Below, one piece after another: positions 1 through 7,995 of a stretch of 12,136 nucleotides of DNA. How positions within the stretch are numbered: position 1 is the first letter of the stretch; every line of letters begins with the position of its first letter. Source of the stretch: Cyclobacteriaceae bacterium (GTDB lineage Bacteria; Bacteroidota; Bacteroidia; Cytophagales; Cyclobacteriaceae); the NCBI GenBank assembly GCA_029861825.1, contig JAOTYN010000070.1:1-12136 (forward strand). Direction: 5' to 3'. The notes beneath the pieces are model-generated. The model saw only the letters and a program-made list of their open reading frames with translations, did not search any database and was not told the origin of the DNA. The translations under genes were made by a program, and so were the position numbers.

Positions 1-1554
1 CACTTTCCTGGTTTCCAAAGGATCGATCACCCCGTCTACCCATAAGCGGGCCGCTGCGTAGTACGGACTTAATTGCCGATCGTAGCGATCCGTGATCTCT
101 TTAAGATACTCTTTTTCTTGTGCTTCCGTAAGAGGCTCTCCGGCCGACTTAGCGGCAGCTACTTTTATTTGCAGAAGGGTTTTAGCAGCCGAAGCCCCAC
201 TCATCACCGCCATTTGAGCGGTAGGCCAGGAATAGATCAGTCTGGGATCATAGGCTTTGCCGCACATAGCATAATTACCCGCTCCATAGGAGTTCCCAAT
301 CACGATGGTAAACTTCGGAACCACCGAGTTGGCCATGGCATTAACCATTTTGGCACCGTCCTTAATTATACCCCCATGTTCCGCGCGGCTGCCTACCATA
401 AAGCCGCTGACATCCTGTAAAAATACCAGCGGGATCTTGCGCTGATTGCAATTCATGATGAAGCGGGCCGCTTTATCGGCGCTATCGGAATAGATCACAC
501 CGCCCATGCGCATCTCTCCTTTTTTGGTTTTCACCACCTTACGTTGATTTGCCACCATACCTACCGCCCAGCCATCTATGCGCGCGGTACCACAAATTAA
601 GGACTTTCCATAACCCGCTTTGTACTCAGAGAATTTTGATTCATCAACCAGGCGCTTGATCACCTGGATGGTATCATAGGGTTTGACCCTCTCACGGGGC
701 AGGATACCATACAAACTTTCCGGATCTTCGGCTGGATCAAAAGCCTTTTCCCGGTTGAAACCTGCTTTGGGGAACTCACCCATCTTGCTGAAAATGTCCT
801 TGATAGCGTCAAGACATTCCTGGTCGTTGGCGTACTTATTGTCCGTAACTCCGGAAATTTCACAATGTGTAGTAGCGCCGCCCAGAGTTTCATTGTCGAT
901 AACTTCCCCAATGGCCGCCTTTACCAGATACGATCCTGCCAGGAAGATAGAACCGGTTTTATCAACGATCATGGCCTCATCCGACATTATGGGCAAATAA
1001 GCTCCACCGGCTACACAACTACCCATTATGGCGGCTACCTGAATGATGCCCATGGACGACATTTTGGCATTATTACGAAACTGACGTCCAAAATGTTCTT
1101 TATCGGGAAAGATCTCGTCCTGCATAGGCAGAAACACTCCGGCACTGTCCACCAGGTAAACAATGGGAATCCTGTTATCCATAGCCACCTCCTGCGCGCG
1201 CAGGTTCTTTTTAGCGGTTATGGGAAACCAGGCTCCGGCTTTAACCGTGGCATCATTAGCCACAATTACGCAGGTTCTGCCGGAAATATAACCAATTCCC
1301 GTTACCACTCCCCCGGAGGGGCAGCCTCCGTATTCCTCATACATGCCCTCACCGGCAAATGTCCCTATCTCCAGAAAATCGCTGCCATCATCAATCAGAT
1401 AGTCAATACGTTCCCTGGCTGTTAATTTCCCTTTCCCATGGTGCTTCTCGATACGCTTGGGCCCTCCTCCAAGCTTGACTTGCTTTAGCTTCTCCTTTAA
1501 TTGGCTTACCAGCTGCTTATTTTGGTCCTCGTTCTTGTTATACTCTAGATTCAT
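1..1554 (-). CDS. Acyl-CoA carboxylase carboxyltransferase (beta) subunit, methylcrotonyl-CoA carboxylase-like, 3' end missing
   Basis: This is the carboxyltransferase subunit of a biotin-dependent acyl-CoA carboxylase, which moves the carboxyl group from carboxybiotin to an acyl-CoA in the cytoplasm. The frame is open for 518 codons from an ATG and runs off the left edge; family members of about 540 residues suggest only some 20-30 residues are missing. Visible signatures are KLTARERIDYLID near residue 44, LVDSAGVFLP around 135-143, SCVAGGAYLPIMSDEA from 179 and, in the C-terminal half, DVSGFMVGSRAEHGGIIKDG (381-400) and GNSYGAGNYAMCGKAYDPR (420-438). The DEIFPDKEHFGRQF and GAGNYAMCG stretches resemble the methylcrotonyl-CoA carboxylase beta subunit (leucine breakdown) more than the propionyl-CoA type. 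The true substrate is inferred, not shown. It lies 23 bases downstream of the MCE gene on the same strand, so it is probably co-transcribed. No biotin carboxylase/carrier subunit is in view. Confidence 0.93.
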   Translation of the reverse strand, partial: MNLEYNKNEDQNKQLVSQLKEKLKQVKLGGGPKRIEKHHGKGKLTARERIDYLIDDGSDFLEIGTFAGEGMYEEYGGCPSGGVVTGIGYISGRTCVIVANDATVKAGAWFPITAKKNLRAQEVAMDNRIPIVYLVDSAGVFLPMQDEIFPDKEHFGRQFRNNAKMSSMGIIQVAAIMGSCVAGGAYLPIMSDEAMIVDKTGSIFLAGSYLVKAAIGEVIDNETLGGATTHCEISGVTDNKYANDQECLDAIKDIFSKMGEFPKAGFNREKAFDPAEDPESLYGILPRERVKPYDTIQVIKRLVDESKFSEYKAGYGKSLICGTARIDGWAVGMVANQRKVVKTKKGEMRMGGVIYSDSADKAARFIMNCNQRKIPLVFLQDVSGFMVGSRAEHGGIIKDGAKMVNAMANSVVPKFTIVIGNSYGAGNYAMCGKAYDPRLIYSWPTAQMAVMSGASAAKTLLQIKVAAAKSAGEPLTEAQEKEYLKEITDRYDRQLSPYYAAARLWVDGVIDPLETRKV

Positions 1555-1577
1555 GTATGAATTGATGTATTACGAGG

Positions 1578-2531
1578 TTATTCTTGTGATGCATCGGAAG
1601 GTTCCGTGGATTTTTTTGAGCCTTTATCCTTTTTTCCGAATACGGAGAAATGTATGTATCGACCGGGGTTCTCTTTCATATCTATGAACAGCTTATCCAG
1701 GTCTTCCATGGTCTGATTCATCTTGTTGTATAGACCCTCGTCCTTTAATAGCAATCCCATGCTTCCCTCACCTTCATTAATTAGCTGCAGGGTGGTGCCC
1801 AGCTCTTCTACGGTATTGCGGGTGGCAGTAAGCATAGCCTCGAGCTCTAATTGATTTACACTATCGGCCACTTCATTCATTTTGCTCATTAAGGCTCCCA
1901 GGCCTTCCTCCGGATCATTCAACTGAGTTAGGAGATTGTCCAGCTGCTTGCTTAAGCCGTCAAGCTTGGAGGTTCCTTTAGCCAGGTTGCTGGAGGTGGC
2001 TTTGAAGTTGCCGATAATTTCATTGATGCTATCTTCATTATTAGCAAGATTGGCCAAAATTGTATTCAGGTTTTGCAGGGTTACCTCCAAACGATCAACC
2101 ACAGGTAGCGCGCTTTTACTTAAGGTCTCGGTGAATCCTTTGTCCAACTTGGCCATTAAAGTATCTCCATCCTGTAATGGTGCTCCGGATTGTATGGAAT
2201 CCAGATGTATTGCTTTTGTTCCCAGTAAATCGCTTTTGATAACAGCACGGGTGCGTGCCCCCAATACCTGATCATTGCTAATATCCAGCGATACCAAAAG
2301 CTGATTATCACGACCTTGAAGTATCTCGATCTCACTTACTCGTCCCACGGAAAATCCGTTGATCATTACGGGGTTGGAGACATTCAAGCCATCGATATTC
2401 TGGTATACTGCGTAGTAGGTGTTATTGGGAGATAGAAAATCAATGCCCTTTAAGAAATTGAAACCCAAATATAAAATAGAGATAGAAATTACGGCCAGTA
2501 AACCAACTCGGAATTCTTTTGAAATTTTCAA
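1578..2531 (-). CDS. MCE/MlaD-family lipid-transport substrate-binding protein
   Basis: This 317-residue protein has an N-terminal membrane anchor (about residues 7-27), one MCE domain (about 38-115, with DGLNVSNPVMINGFSVGRV and later KSDLLGTKAIHL) and a long, mostly helical periplasmic part rich in Leu, Asn and Asp (about 140-285, likely coiled coil). It ends with NPGRYIHFSVFGKKDK (288-303) and a charged, Ser-rich tail. MCE proteins of this type (MlaD of the Mla system) are inner-membrane-anchored lipid-binding parts of ABC transporters that move phospholipids between the membranes. No ATPase or permease gene is visible here. The start is TTG: no in-frame ATG occurs between the preceding gene and residue 1, and the KISKEFRVGLLAV anchor begins exactly there. 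A near-consensus TATATTTA box lies upstream on the coding strand (2578-2585). The gene follows the amidase gene by 59 bases and precedes the carboxyltransferase gene by 23 bases, suggesting one leftward operon. Confidence 0.9.
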   Translation of the reverse strand: MKISKEFRVGLLAVISISILYLGFNFLKGIDFLSPNNTYYAVYQNIDGLNVSNPVMINGFSVGRVSEIEILQGRDNQLLVSLDISNDQVLGARTRAVIKSDLLGTKAIHLDSIQSGAPLQDGDTLMAKLDKGFTETLSKSALPVVDRLEVTLQNLNTILANLANNEDSINEIIGNFKATSSNLAKGTSKLDGLSKQLDNLLTQLNDPEEGLGALMSKMNEVADSVNQLELEAMLTATRNTVEELGTTLQLINEGEGSMGLLLKDEGLYNKMNQTMEDLDKLFIDMKENPGRYIHFSVFGKKDKGSKKSTEPSDASQE

Positions 2532-2590
2532 ACCTGCGCAGTTTTCTTTGGTAAATAGAGGGCAAAAATTCTGGGTGTAAATATAGGAAC

Positions 2591-3415
2591 TTAATTCGAA
2601 GATTCCATCTCTTCCTTATAATCCCTGATAGCCCTGAAAATAGCGGAAGCGATGTAACTTTGCTTCAATTCATCGTTCAAATCTTTCTCCTCTTTGGGGT
2701 TGGTAAGATACCCTGTCTCCACCAAAACACTAGGCATGGTAGTGCGCCAAAGCACCCAAAATCCGGCTTGTTTTACACCCCTGCTGCGACGTCCGGCTCG
2801 ATTTTTGAATTGGTGTTCGATACTGGCTGCCAGTTTCAAGCTGTTTTCAACATGAGCGTTTTGATACAACTCAAACAATATGTGGGATTCGGGGCTTTTG
2901 GGATCAAATCCCTCATAGCGTTCCTGGTAATCTTCTTCCAGGAGTATCACCGAATTTTCCCTTTTGGCTACTTCCAGGTTGCTCTTCGTCTTATGAGTAC
3001 CCATTACGTAAGTTTCCGTGCCATATACGGATTTCGTGACCGCAGAAGCATTACAATGAATAGAAATAAAAATATCTGCATCATTTTTGTTGGCTATTTC
3101 AGCACGATCGTCCAGTTCGATGAACTTGTCGGATTTTCGGGTGTAAATAACTTCGACGTCAGGTAAACGTTCCTTAATGATATCACCTAGTTCCAAGGCA
3201 ATCTTTAATGCGATATTTTTCTCCCGGGAATACTTGCCGCTGGTGCCGGGGTCATGGCCACCATGGCCTGCATCAATGACTACTTTCTGGACCTGGTTTC
3301 TACGAATAGAGTGGGGGCCGGTGTTGTTAAAAGAAGCCAGAACGAAGAAAAAAGAAAAAAATGATATTGTTACAATATTCCGTAGCATCCTTCGCTTGTT
3401 ATTCCCTAATACCAT
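2591..3415 (-). CDS. N-acetylmuramoyl-L-alanine amidase (Amidase_3, AmiC-like)
   Basis: This is a zinc-dependent periplasmic peptidoglycan hydrolase that cleaves the bond between N-acetylmuramic acid and L-alanine of the stem peptide, a family used in daughter-cell separation and wall turnover. The 274-residue product has a short N-terminal signal or anchor segment (about 10-28, rich in Phe, Val and Leu) followed directly by the Amidase_3 domain. The expected metal and catalytic residues are all visible: H51 in DAGHGGHDPGTSG, E65 in REKNIAL, H120 in ISIHCNAS and the catalytic E233 in VLVETGYLTNPKEE. The roughly 100 residues between H120 and E233 probably contain the regulatory insert seen in AmiC-type enzymes. 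No separate peptidoglycan-binding domain is present. The start is ATG; an internal ATG at codon 10 would also leave a signal segment. It is divergent from lptD across 46 bases and heads a leftward run with the MCE gene. Confidence 0.94.
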   Translation of the reverse strand: MVLGNNKRRMLRNIVTISFFSFFFVLASFNNTGPHSIRRNQVQKVVIDAGHGGHDPGTSGKYSREKNIALKIALELGDIIKERLPDVEVIYTRKSDKFIELDDRAEIANKNDADIFISIHCNASAVTKSVYGTETYVMGTHKTKSNLEVAKRENSVILLEEDYQERYEGFDPKSPESHILFELYQNAHVENSLKLAASIEHQFKNRAGRRSRGVKQAGFWVLWRTTMPSVLVETGYLTNPKEEKDLNDELKQSYIASAIFRAIRDYKEEMESSN

Positions 3416-3436
3416 AAATTTACCAAAAAAAGAGAA

Positions 3437-3444
3437 TATATTTG
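3437..3444 (+). promoter_or_regulatory. Bacteroidota -7 promoter box upstream of lptD (TATATTTG)
   Basis: The sequence TATATTTG matches the TAnnTTTG -7 consensus of the Bacteroidota housekeeping sigma factor. It lies 17 bases before the GTG start of lptD, in the 46-base gap divergent from the amidase gene. I see no clear TTTG -33 element at the usual spacing. The transcript leader would be only about a dozen bases. Confidence 0.55.
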
Positions 3445-3461
3445 TAAAACAAAAATGCCCT

Positions 3462-6221
3462 GTGAATAAAATAAAGGCAATTTATGGCGTTTGCCGGCTT
3501 TTTGCCCTGTTCATTGTCTTCAGCATTTTTAGTTTTCCAGCCTGGGGTCAAGAACCCGTAAATCCGGATCTACTGCCCTCAGCAGACACTTTGGCCCCCG
3601 TAAATAACGCCGGTAATCCTCAAATTAATACAATTTCCACGGATACTTTGCAGGCTGGTGATTCCACCCAGGTTCGTCCCCGTGGCGATATAAGTACTAC
3701 TGTCAAATACTTTGCCAAAGATTCAATTATAATGGATCGAGTCAATGAGATAATCTATCTCTATGGGGATGCCAAGGTCAATTATGGGGATATACAGATA
3801 GAAGCCGCGGTTATTATTTTCGATCAACGGCACAATCTCCTCTCAGCAGAATCAAGGCCCGATAGCACGGGAAAGGAAACGGGTAAGCCAATATTTACTC
3901 AGAGCGGTACGGTTTATGAGACTAAGGGGATGAAATACAATTTTAAGACCAGAAGAGCCATTACCTCCGGTTTGGTGACCGAACAAGGCGAAGGGTATTT
4001 ACACGGCCAACAGGTTTATAAAAATGAAGAGGACGAACTATTTGTAAACAGAGCCAAGTACACCACCTGTGAGCTTACCCATCCCCATTTTGAAATTCGC
4101 TCCAAGCGACTAAAGCGCTCGGGACGCAATGTAATATCAGGACCTTTCAACCTGTATATCAACGATGTGCCTACTCCTCTGGGATTACCTTTTGGTATGT
4201 TCCCCGACCCGGAATCCCGCTCATCCGGAGTAATCGTACCCAGCTACGGAGAGGAGCGACAAAGGGGGTTTTATCTTAGAGATGGCGGCTATTATTTTGA
4301 CATTAACGAGTATGTAAATTTAAGACTGACCGGCGAGGTGTATTCTAAAGGTGGTTGGGGAACACGGGCACAAACTAATTATCGCAAACGTTACGCCTAC
4401 ACCGGAGGATTAAATTTCAATCTCACCAAACGGACTACGGGATTGGAGGGAGAGAGCGAAACCACCGATTTTAGTCTGAATTGGAGTCATACTCCGGTTT
4501 CCAAGGGAAACAGTCGTTTTAGCGGGTCAATTAATGCCGCCACCAGTACCTACAATCAAAACAATAACCTATCGGTCCAACAAAATATCAACGCCAACTT
4601 GAATTCCAGTATCAGTTATTCTAAAGTATTTGCCGGTACGCCTTTCAACATGACCATGAGTGCCCGGCACAATCAAAACCTTACCACCAATATCGTGGAT
4701 ATAACCTTGCCGGAACTCAGTGTTAACATGAACCGGCAGTCGCCCTTTAAGGGTTCCAACTTTGAGCTTTTGAAGAATTTCAGCTTCTCCTGGAATATGA
4801 ACGCTCGCAACCGGGTCACTAACAGCCCCACCCGCAGAGGAGCTAGTTTTGAGATCGTTAATGCCGGGGACCAAGTCGACGACACCCTTGCCTTTAATTT
4901 TGAAAATCTGGGCACTTTAATGGAGAATGCCGAAAACGGAGCGCGACATCAGATCCCCGTATCCACCTCTGCCAAATTATTTAACTATTTCACTTTCAGC
5001 CCCAGCATAAATATCACCGATCTGTGGTATTTGAAAAAGCTGAATTATACCTACGACCCTATAGAACAAGGAGTGCGTATTGATACCTTGGACGGCTTCA
5101 CCAACGCCACCACCTACAGTTTGGGGGCTTCATTAAGCACCCGCATCTACGGGACTTTTCTAATGAAACCCGGAAAGAAGGTGGAAGCCATCAGGCATAC
5201 CATCATCCCCACTCTGAGTTTTGGGTATACTCCCGATTTTACAGATCCCGGTTTCGACTACTTTCAAGACGTGCAGGTCGACTCGGCCGGAAACCGCCAG
5301 TTATTGTCGCGCTACAATGGATTTGTTTTCGGTAGCCCCTCCCAGGGAAATAGCGGGTCCATCAGCTTTAACCTTCAGAATACCCTGGAGATGAAAGTAA
5401 AAACCAAAAACGACACTACTAAATCCACCAAAAAGGTCCATATCCTTAGAAATCTGGGATTAAGTGCCAGTTACAACTTAAGAGCCGATTCCTTCAATTT
5501 ATCGGATATACGGATCACCGCTACCACCAGCATTCTGGACAACCTAGTTGATTTTAGCGCAGGACTATCTATAGACCCTTACATTTATGTGCTGAATGAA
5601 CCCATTACCATTGACGAAAACGGGATGAAGGTGGTAGATCAAACCCAGGTCAACGAATTCGCCTGGAACAACGGTCAAGGACTGGGGCAGATCAGTTCCG
5701 CCAATTTTGCCTTCAATACCCGTTTGGACGCCAACACCCTTAGAGGAGAAAAATCCGACAGCCCGGTAACTCCGGGATTGGACGATCCCAATCGGGATCT
5801 GAACGACCCCTCAGCGCTACAGCGGGACGCAGAACTGGAATACATCCGGCAAAATCCCAACAAGTACCTGGACTTTAAGATCCCCTGGACCTTAAGAATT
5901 CAATACTCTTTGCGTTACAGCAAGATCGGATTTCGAGACTCCGATATCACTCAAAGTTTAAGTTTTAGTGGTGACGTAAGTATTACCGACAAATGGAAAC
6001 TGACCTATAATTCAGGGTACGATTTTCAACGAAAAGAATTTACACAAACCCGCCTGGGGGCCAGCAGAGACCTGCACTGTTGGAATTTAAGCTTTGATTG
6101 GGTGCCCTTTGGACGTTTCCAATCCTACAATATTTCCATTAATGTCAATGCCGCGATCCTTCAGGATCTGCGCCTGCAACGACGTCGAAGTTTCGTAGAT
6201 ACCGGGGCTACTTTCAATTAA
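3462..6221 (+). CDS. lptD: LPS-assembly outer-membrane protein LptD
   Basis: LptD is the outer-membrane barrel that inserts lipopolysaccharide into the outer leaflet, receiving it from the periplasmic Lpt bridge. The product is about 919 residues. It has a signal peptide (hydrophobic core about 10-27, likely cleavage after AWG at residue 29), a periplasmic OstA-like beta-jellyroll (about 75-265) and a long C-terminal barrel of alternating polar and aromatic strands, with DFKIPW at 804-809 typical of Bacteroidota LptD. The mature protein has only two cysteines, C203 (YTTCELTHPHF) and C873 (DLHCWNLSF), placed like the jellyroll and barrel cysteines that pair in E. coli. The reading frame stays open upstream to an ATG at 3177, but that extension lies antisense inside the amidase gene and would put the signal peptide about 95 residues in. 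The GTG at 3462 gives a normal signal peptide and follows a TAnnTTTG box. The gene ends tail to tail with lysS, overlapping it by 8 bases. Confidence 0.94.
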   Translation: MNKIKAIYGVCRLFALFIVFSIFSFPAWGQEPVNPDLLPSADTLAPVNNAGNPQINTISTDTLQAGDSTQVRPRGDISTTVKYFAKDSIIMDRVNEIIYLYGDAKVNYGDIQIEAAVIIFDQRHNLLSAESRPDSTGKETGKPIFTQSGTVYETKGMKYNFKTRRAITSGLVTEQGEGYLHGQQVYKNEEDELFVNRAKYTTCELTHPHFEIRSKRLKRSGRNVISGPFNLYINDVPTPLGLPFGMFPDPESRSSGVIVPSYGEERQRGFYLRDGGYYFDINEYVNLRLTGEVYSKGGWGTRAQTNYRKRYAYTGGLNFNLTKRTTGLEGESETTDFSLNWSHTPVSKGNSRFSGSINAATSTYNQNNNLSVQQNINANLNSSISYSKVFAGTPFNMTMSARHNQNLTTNIVDITLPELSVNMNRQSPFKGSNFELLKNFSFSWNMNARNRVTNSPTRRGASFEIVNAGDQVDDTLAFNFENLGTLMENAENGARHQIPVSTSAKLFNYFTFSPSINITDLWYLKKLNYTYDPIEQGVRIDTLDGFTNATTYSLGASLSTRIYGTFLMKPGKKVEAIRHTIIPTLSFGYTPDFTDPGFDYFQDVQVDSAGNRQLLSRYNGFVFGSPSQGNSGSISFNLQNTLEMKVKTKNDTTKSTKKVHILRNLGLSASYNLRADSFNLSDIRITATTSILDNLVDFSAGLSIDPYIYVLNEPITIDENGMKVVDQTQVNEFAWNNGQGLGQISSANFAFNTRLDANTLRGEKSDSPVTPGLDDPNRDLNDPSALQRDAELEYIRQNPNKYLDFKIPWTLRIQYSLRYSKIGFRDSDITQSLSFSGDVSITDKWKLTYNSGYDFQRKEFTQTRLGASRDLHCWNLSFDWVPFGRFQSYNISINVNAAILQDLRLQRRRSFVDTGATFN

Positions 6222-7944
6222 CCCACTGCGCTACCTCTTCCAGAGTAGGATTTTTAACCTCTTTCAGTTTCATTTTTTTACGCATCCCGCAAACATCGTT
6301 GAACAGCTTATTGGGAGCTACTTCTTTTAAGGAATCTGTAGTGTGGTGTCCTAGCTTTTGTAAAATTGGAATTAATTCTTCACGCACTCCCAAGGCCAGG
6401 TAGTCGTCTTTACTGGCTACCTGCACTTTTGGTTCCGGTTTCATCTGAGGAAAGAAGATCACTTCCTGAATGGAAGGACTGTTAGACATGATCATGCACA
6501 AGCGATCTATTCCCACCCCTAATCCGGCCGTGGGAGGCATGCCGTACTCCAAAGCACGCAGATAGTCTTCGTCCAGTACCATGGCTTCATCATCTCCTCT
6601 TTTACCCAATTCCAGTTGCTGTTCAAAACGCTCACGCTGATCGATAGGATCATTAAGCTCCGAAAAAGCGTTGCAGATCTCCTTACCGTTGCAAATGGCT
6701 TCAAACCTTTCCACCAGCCCCTCGGCAGTACGGTGCTTTTTGGCTAAGGGTGACATCTCCAATGGATAATCCGTAATAAAAGTCGGTTGGATCAAATGAG
6801 GTTCGCATTTTTCCCCAAAAATTTCATCAATCACCTTGCCCTTACCCATGGAATCTTCAAGGGCCACTCCCAGGGAGCCCGCAGCAGTACGCAGTTCCTG
6901 CTCATCCATGGATGAAATATCTACTCCGGTAAAATGCTCAATGGCCTCGAACATGGTGTATCTTTTCCAGGGTCGCTTAAAATCGATAACCTGCTCTCCC
7001 ACCTGAACCTCGGTGGTACCGTGTAGGTCCAATGCGGCCTTTTCGATCATCTCTTCCACTAGCTCCATCATCCACAGGTAATCCTTGTAAGCAACATATA
7101 ACTCCACCTGGGTGAATTCCGGGTTGTGGAACCGGGACATACCTTCGTTTCTGAAATCTTTGGCAAATTCATAAACCCCCTCAAAACCGCCTACTATCAA
7201 GCGCTTTAAATACAGCTCATTGGCTATGCGCAGATACAGGGTCATATCCAGGGAGTTGTGATGTGTTTTGAAAGGCCTGGCAGCCGCTCCTCCGTACAAG
7301 GGCTGTAAAACAGGTGTTTCCACTTCCAAATACCCCCGTCCGTTGAGATAGTTGCGAATGGAGCTAATGAGTTTAGTGCGTAGGATGAAAGTCTCTTTAA
7401 CTTGAGGATTTACAATCAAGTCTACATACCGCTGGCGATACCGTTGTTCGGGATCGGTAAAAGCATCGTGCAGCTGTTTTTCACCCTGTTCGTTGACGGT
7501 CTCTTTTACGATGGGCAAGGGCCTTAGTGATTTGGAAAGCACCTTGAGGTCTTGCACATAAATGGATATCTCACCGGTTTGGGTGGTAAATACATATCCT
7601 TTTATTCCAATAATGTCTCCTATGCCCAGTACTTTTTTAAAAACCGTGTTGTAAAGCGTTTTATCCTCACCTGGGCAAAGGTCGTCTCGTTTCAAGTAAA
7701 GTTGGATCCTGCCGGTAGCATCCATCACCTCTGCAAAAGATGCGGAACCCATGATCCTGCGACTCATAATGCGACCGGCAAGTTGCACCTCCTTGAACTT
7801 TTCAGGATCTGTCGGAAAATCCTGGGCTATCTGATTGGCCGTGGTGTTCACATTAAACATTTCAGCCGGATAAGGATCGACACCCAAGTCTATTAATTGT
7901 TGGCGTTCTTGTCTTCTTAATATTTCTTGTTCACTGAGTGGCAT
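6214..7944 (-). CDS. lysS: Lysyl-tRNA synthetase, class II
   Basis: This enzyme charges tRNA-Lys with lysine in the cytoplasm. The 576-residue product has an N-terminal OB-fold anticodon-binding domain (about 53-140) and a class II catalytic core. The core contains RYRQRYVDLI (168-177), motif 1 around GYLEVETPVLQPLYGG (204-219), motif 2 with DFRNEGMSRFHNPEFT (263-278) and motif 3 with GMPPTAGLGVGIDRL (468-482). After the usual end of the fold at FFPQMKPE (about residue 504), about 70 further residues (507-576, LGHHTTDSLKEV...LEEVAQWVN) form a small predicted helical extension. The bacterial enzyme is commonly about 500 residues; such tails are known to me from Bacteroidota LysRS, so this is probably lineage-typical rather than a fusion accident. 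The start is ATG, 20 bases after a TAnnTTTG box. It lies 51 bases downstream of proline dehydrogenase on the same strand and may be partly co-transcribed with it. Confidence 0.97.
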   Translation of the reverse strand: MPLSEQEILRRQERQQLIDLGVDPYPAEMFNVNTTANQIAQDFPTDPEKFKEVQLAGRIMSRRIMGSASFAEVMDATGRIQLYLKRDDLCPGEDKTLYNTVFKKVLGIGDIIGIKGYVFTTQTGEISIYVQDLKVLSKSLRPLPIVKETVNEQGEKQLHDAFTDPEQRYRQRYVDLIVNPQVKETFILRTKLISSIRNYLNGRGYLEVETPVLQPLYGGAAARPFKTHHNSLDMTLYLRIANELYLKRLIVGGFEGVYEFAKDFRNEGMSRFHNPEFTQVELYVAYKDYLWMMELVEEMIEKAALDLHGTTEVQVGEQVIDFKRPWKRYTMFEAIEHFTGVDISSMDEQELRTAAGSLGVALEDSMGKGKVIDEIFGEKCEPHLIQPTFITDYPLEMSPLAKKHRTAEGLVERFEAICNGKEICNAFSELNDPIDQRERFEQQLELGKRGDDEAMVLDEDYLRALEYGMPPTAGLGVGIDRLCMIMSNSPSIQEVIFFPQMKPEPKVQVASKDDYLALGVREELIPILQKLGHHTTDSLKEVAPNKLFNDVCGMRKKMKLKEVKNPTLEEVAQWVN

Positions 7945-7964
7945 GAGTGCGACGTTTTAAGGAC

Positions 7965-7972
7965 CAAAATTA
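7965..7972 (-). promoter_or_regulatory. Bacteroidota -7 promoter box upstream of lysS (TAATTTTG)
   Basis: On the minus strand TAATTTTG matches TAnnTTTG exactly and ends 20 bases before the lysS ATG, inside the 51-base gap after proline dehydrogenase. This suggests lysS has its own promoter even if some transcripts read through from upstream. No clear -33 TTTG was found. Confidence 0.5.
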
Positions 7973-7995
7973 GGTATAATCCCCCATATAACAGC

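Noticed and set aside
865..1425. Open frame of 186 codons on the plus strand
   Set aside because: It is antisense to the well-supported carboxyltransferase gene and its translation shows no recognisable domain; a shadow frame.
2660..3166. Open frame of 168 codons on the plus strand
   Set aside because: It is antisense to the amidase, whose catalytic motifs are all intact; the translation looks random.
3177..3461. A 95-codon in-frame upstream extension of lptD starting at an ATG
   Set aside because: It lies antisense within the amidase coding sequence, would bury the signal peptide inside the protein and has no homology-like features; the GTG at 3462 fits better.
7552..7896. Open frame of 114 codons on the plus strand
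   Set aside because: It is antisense to the OB-fold region of lysS and has no domain signature.
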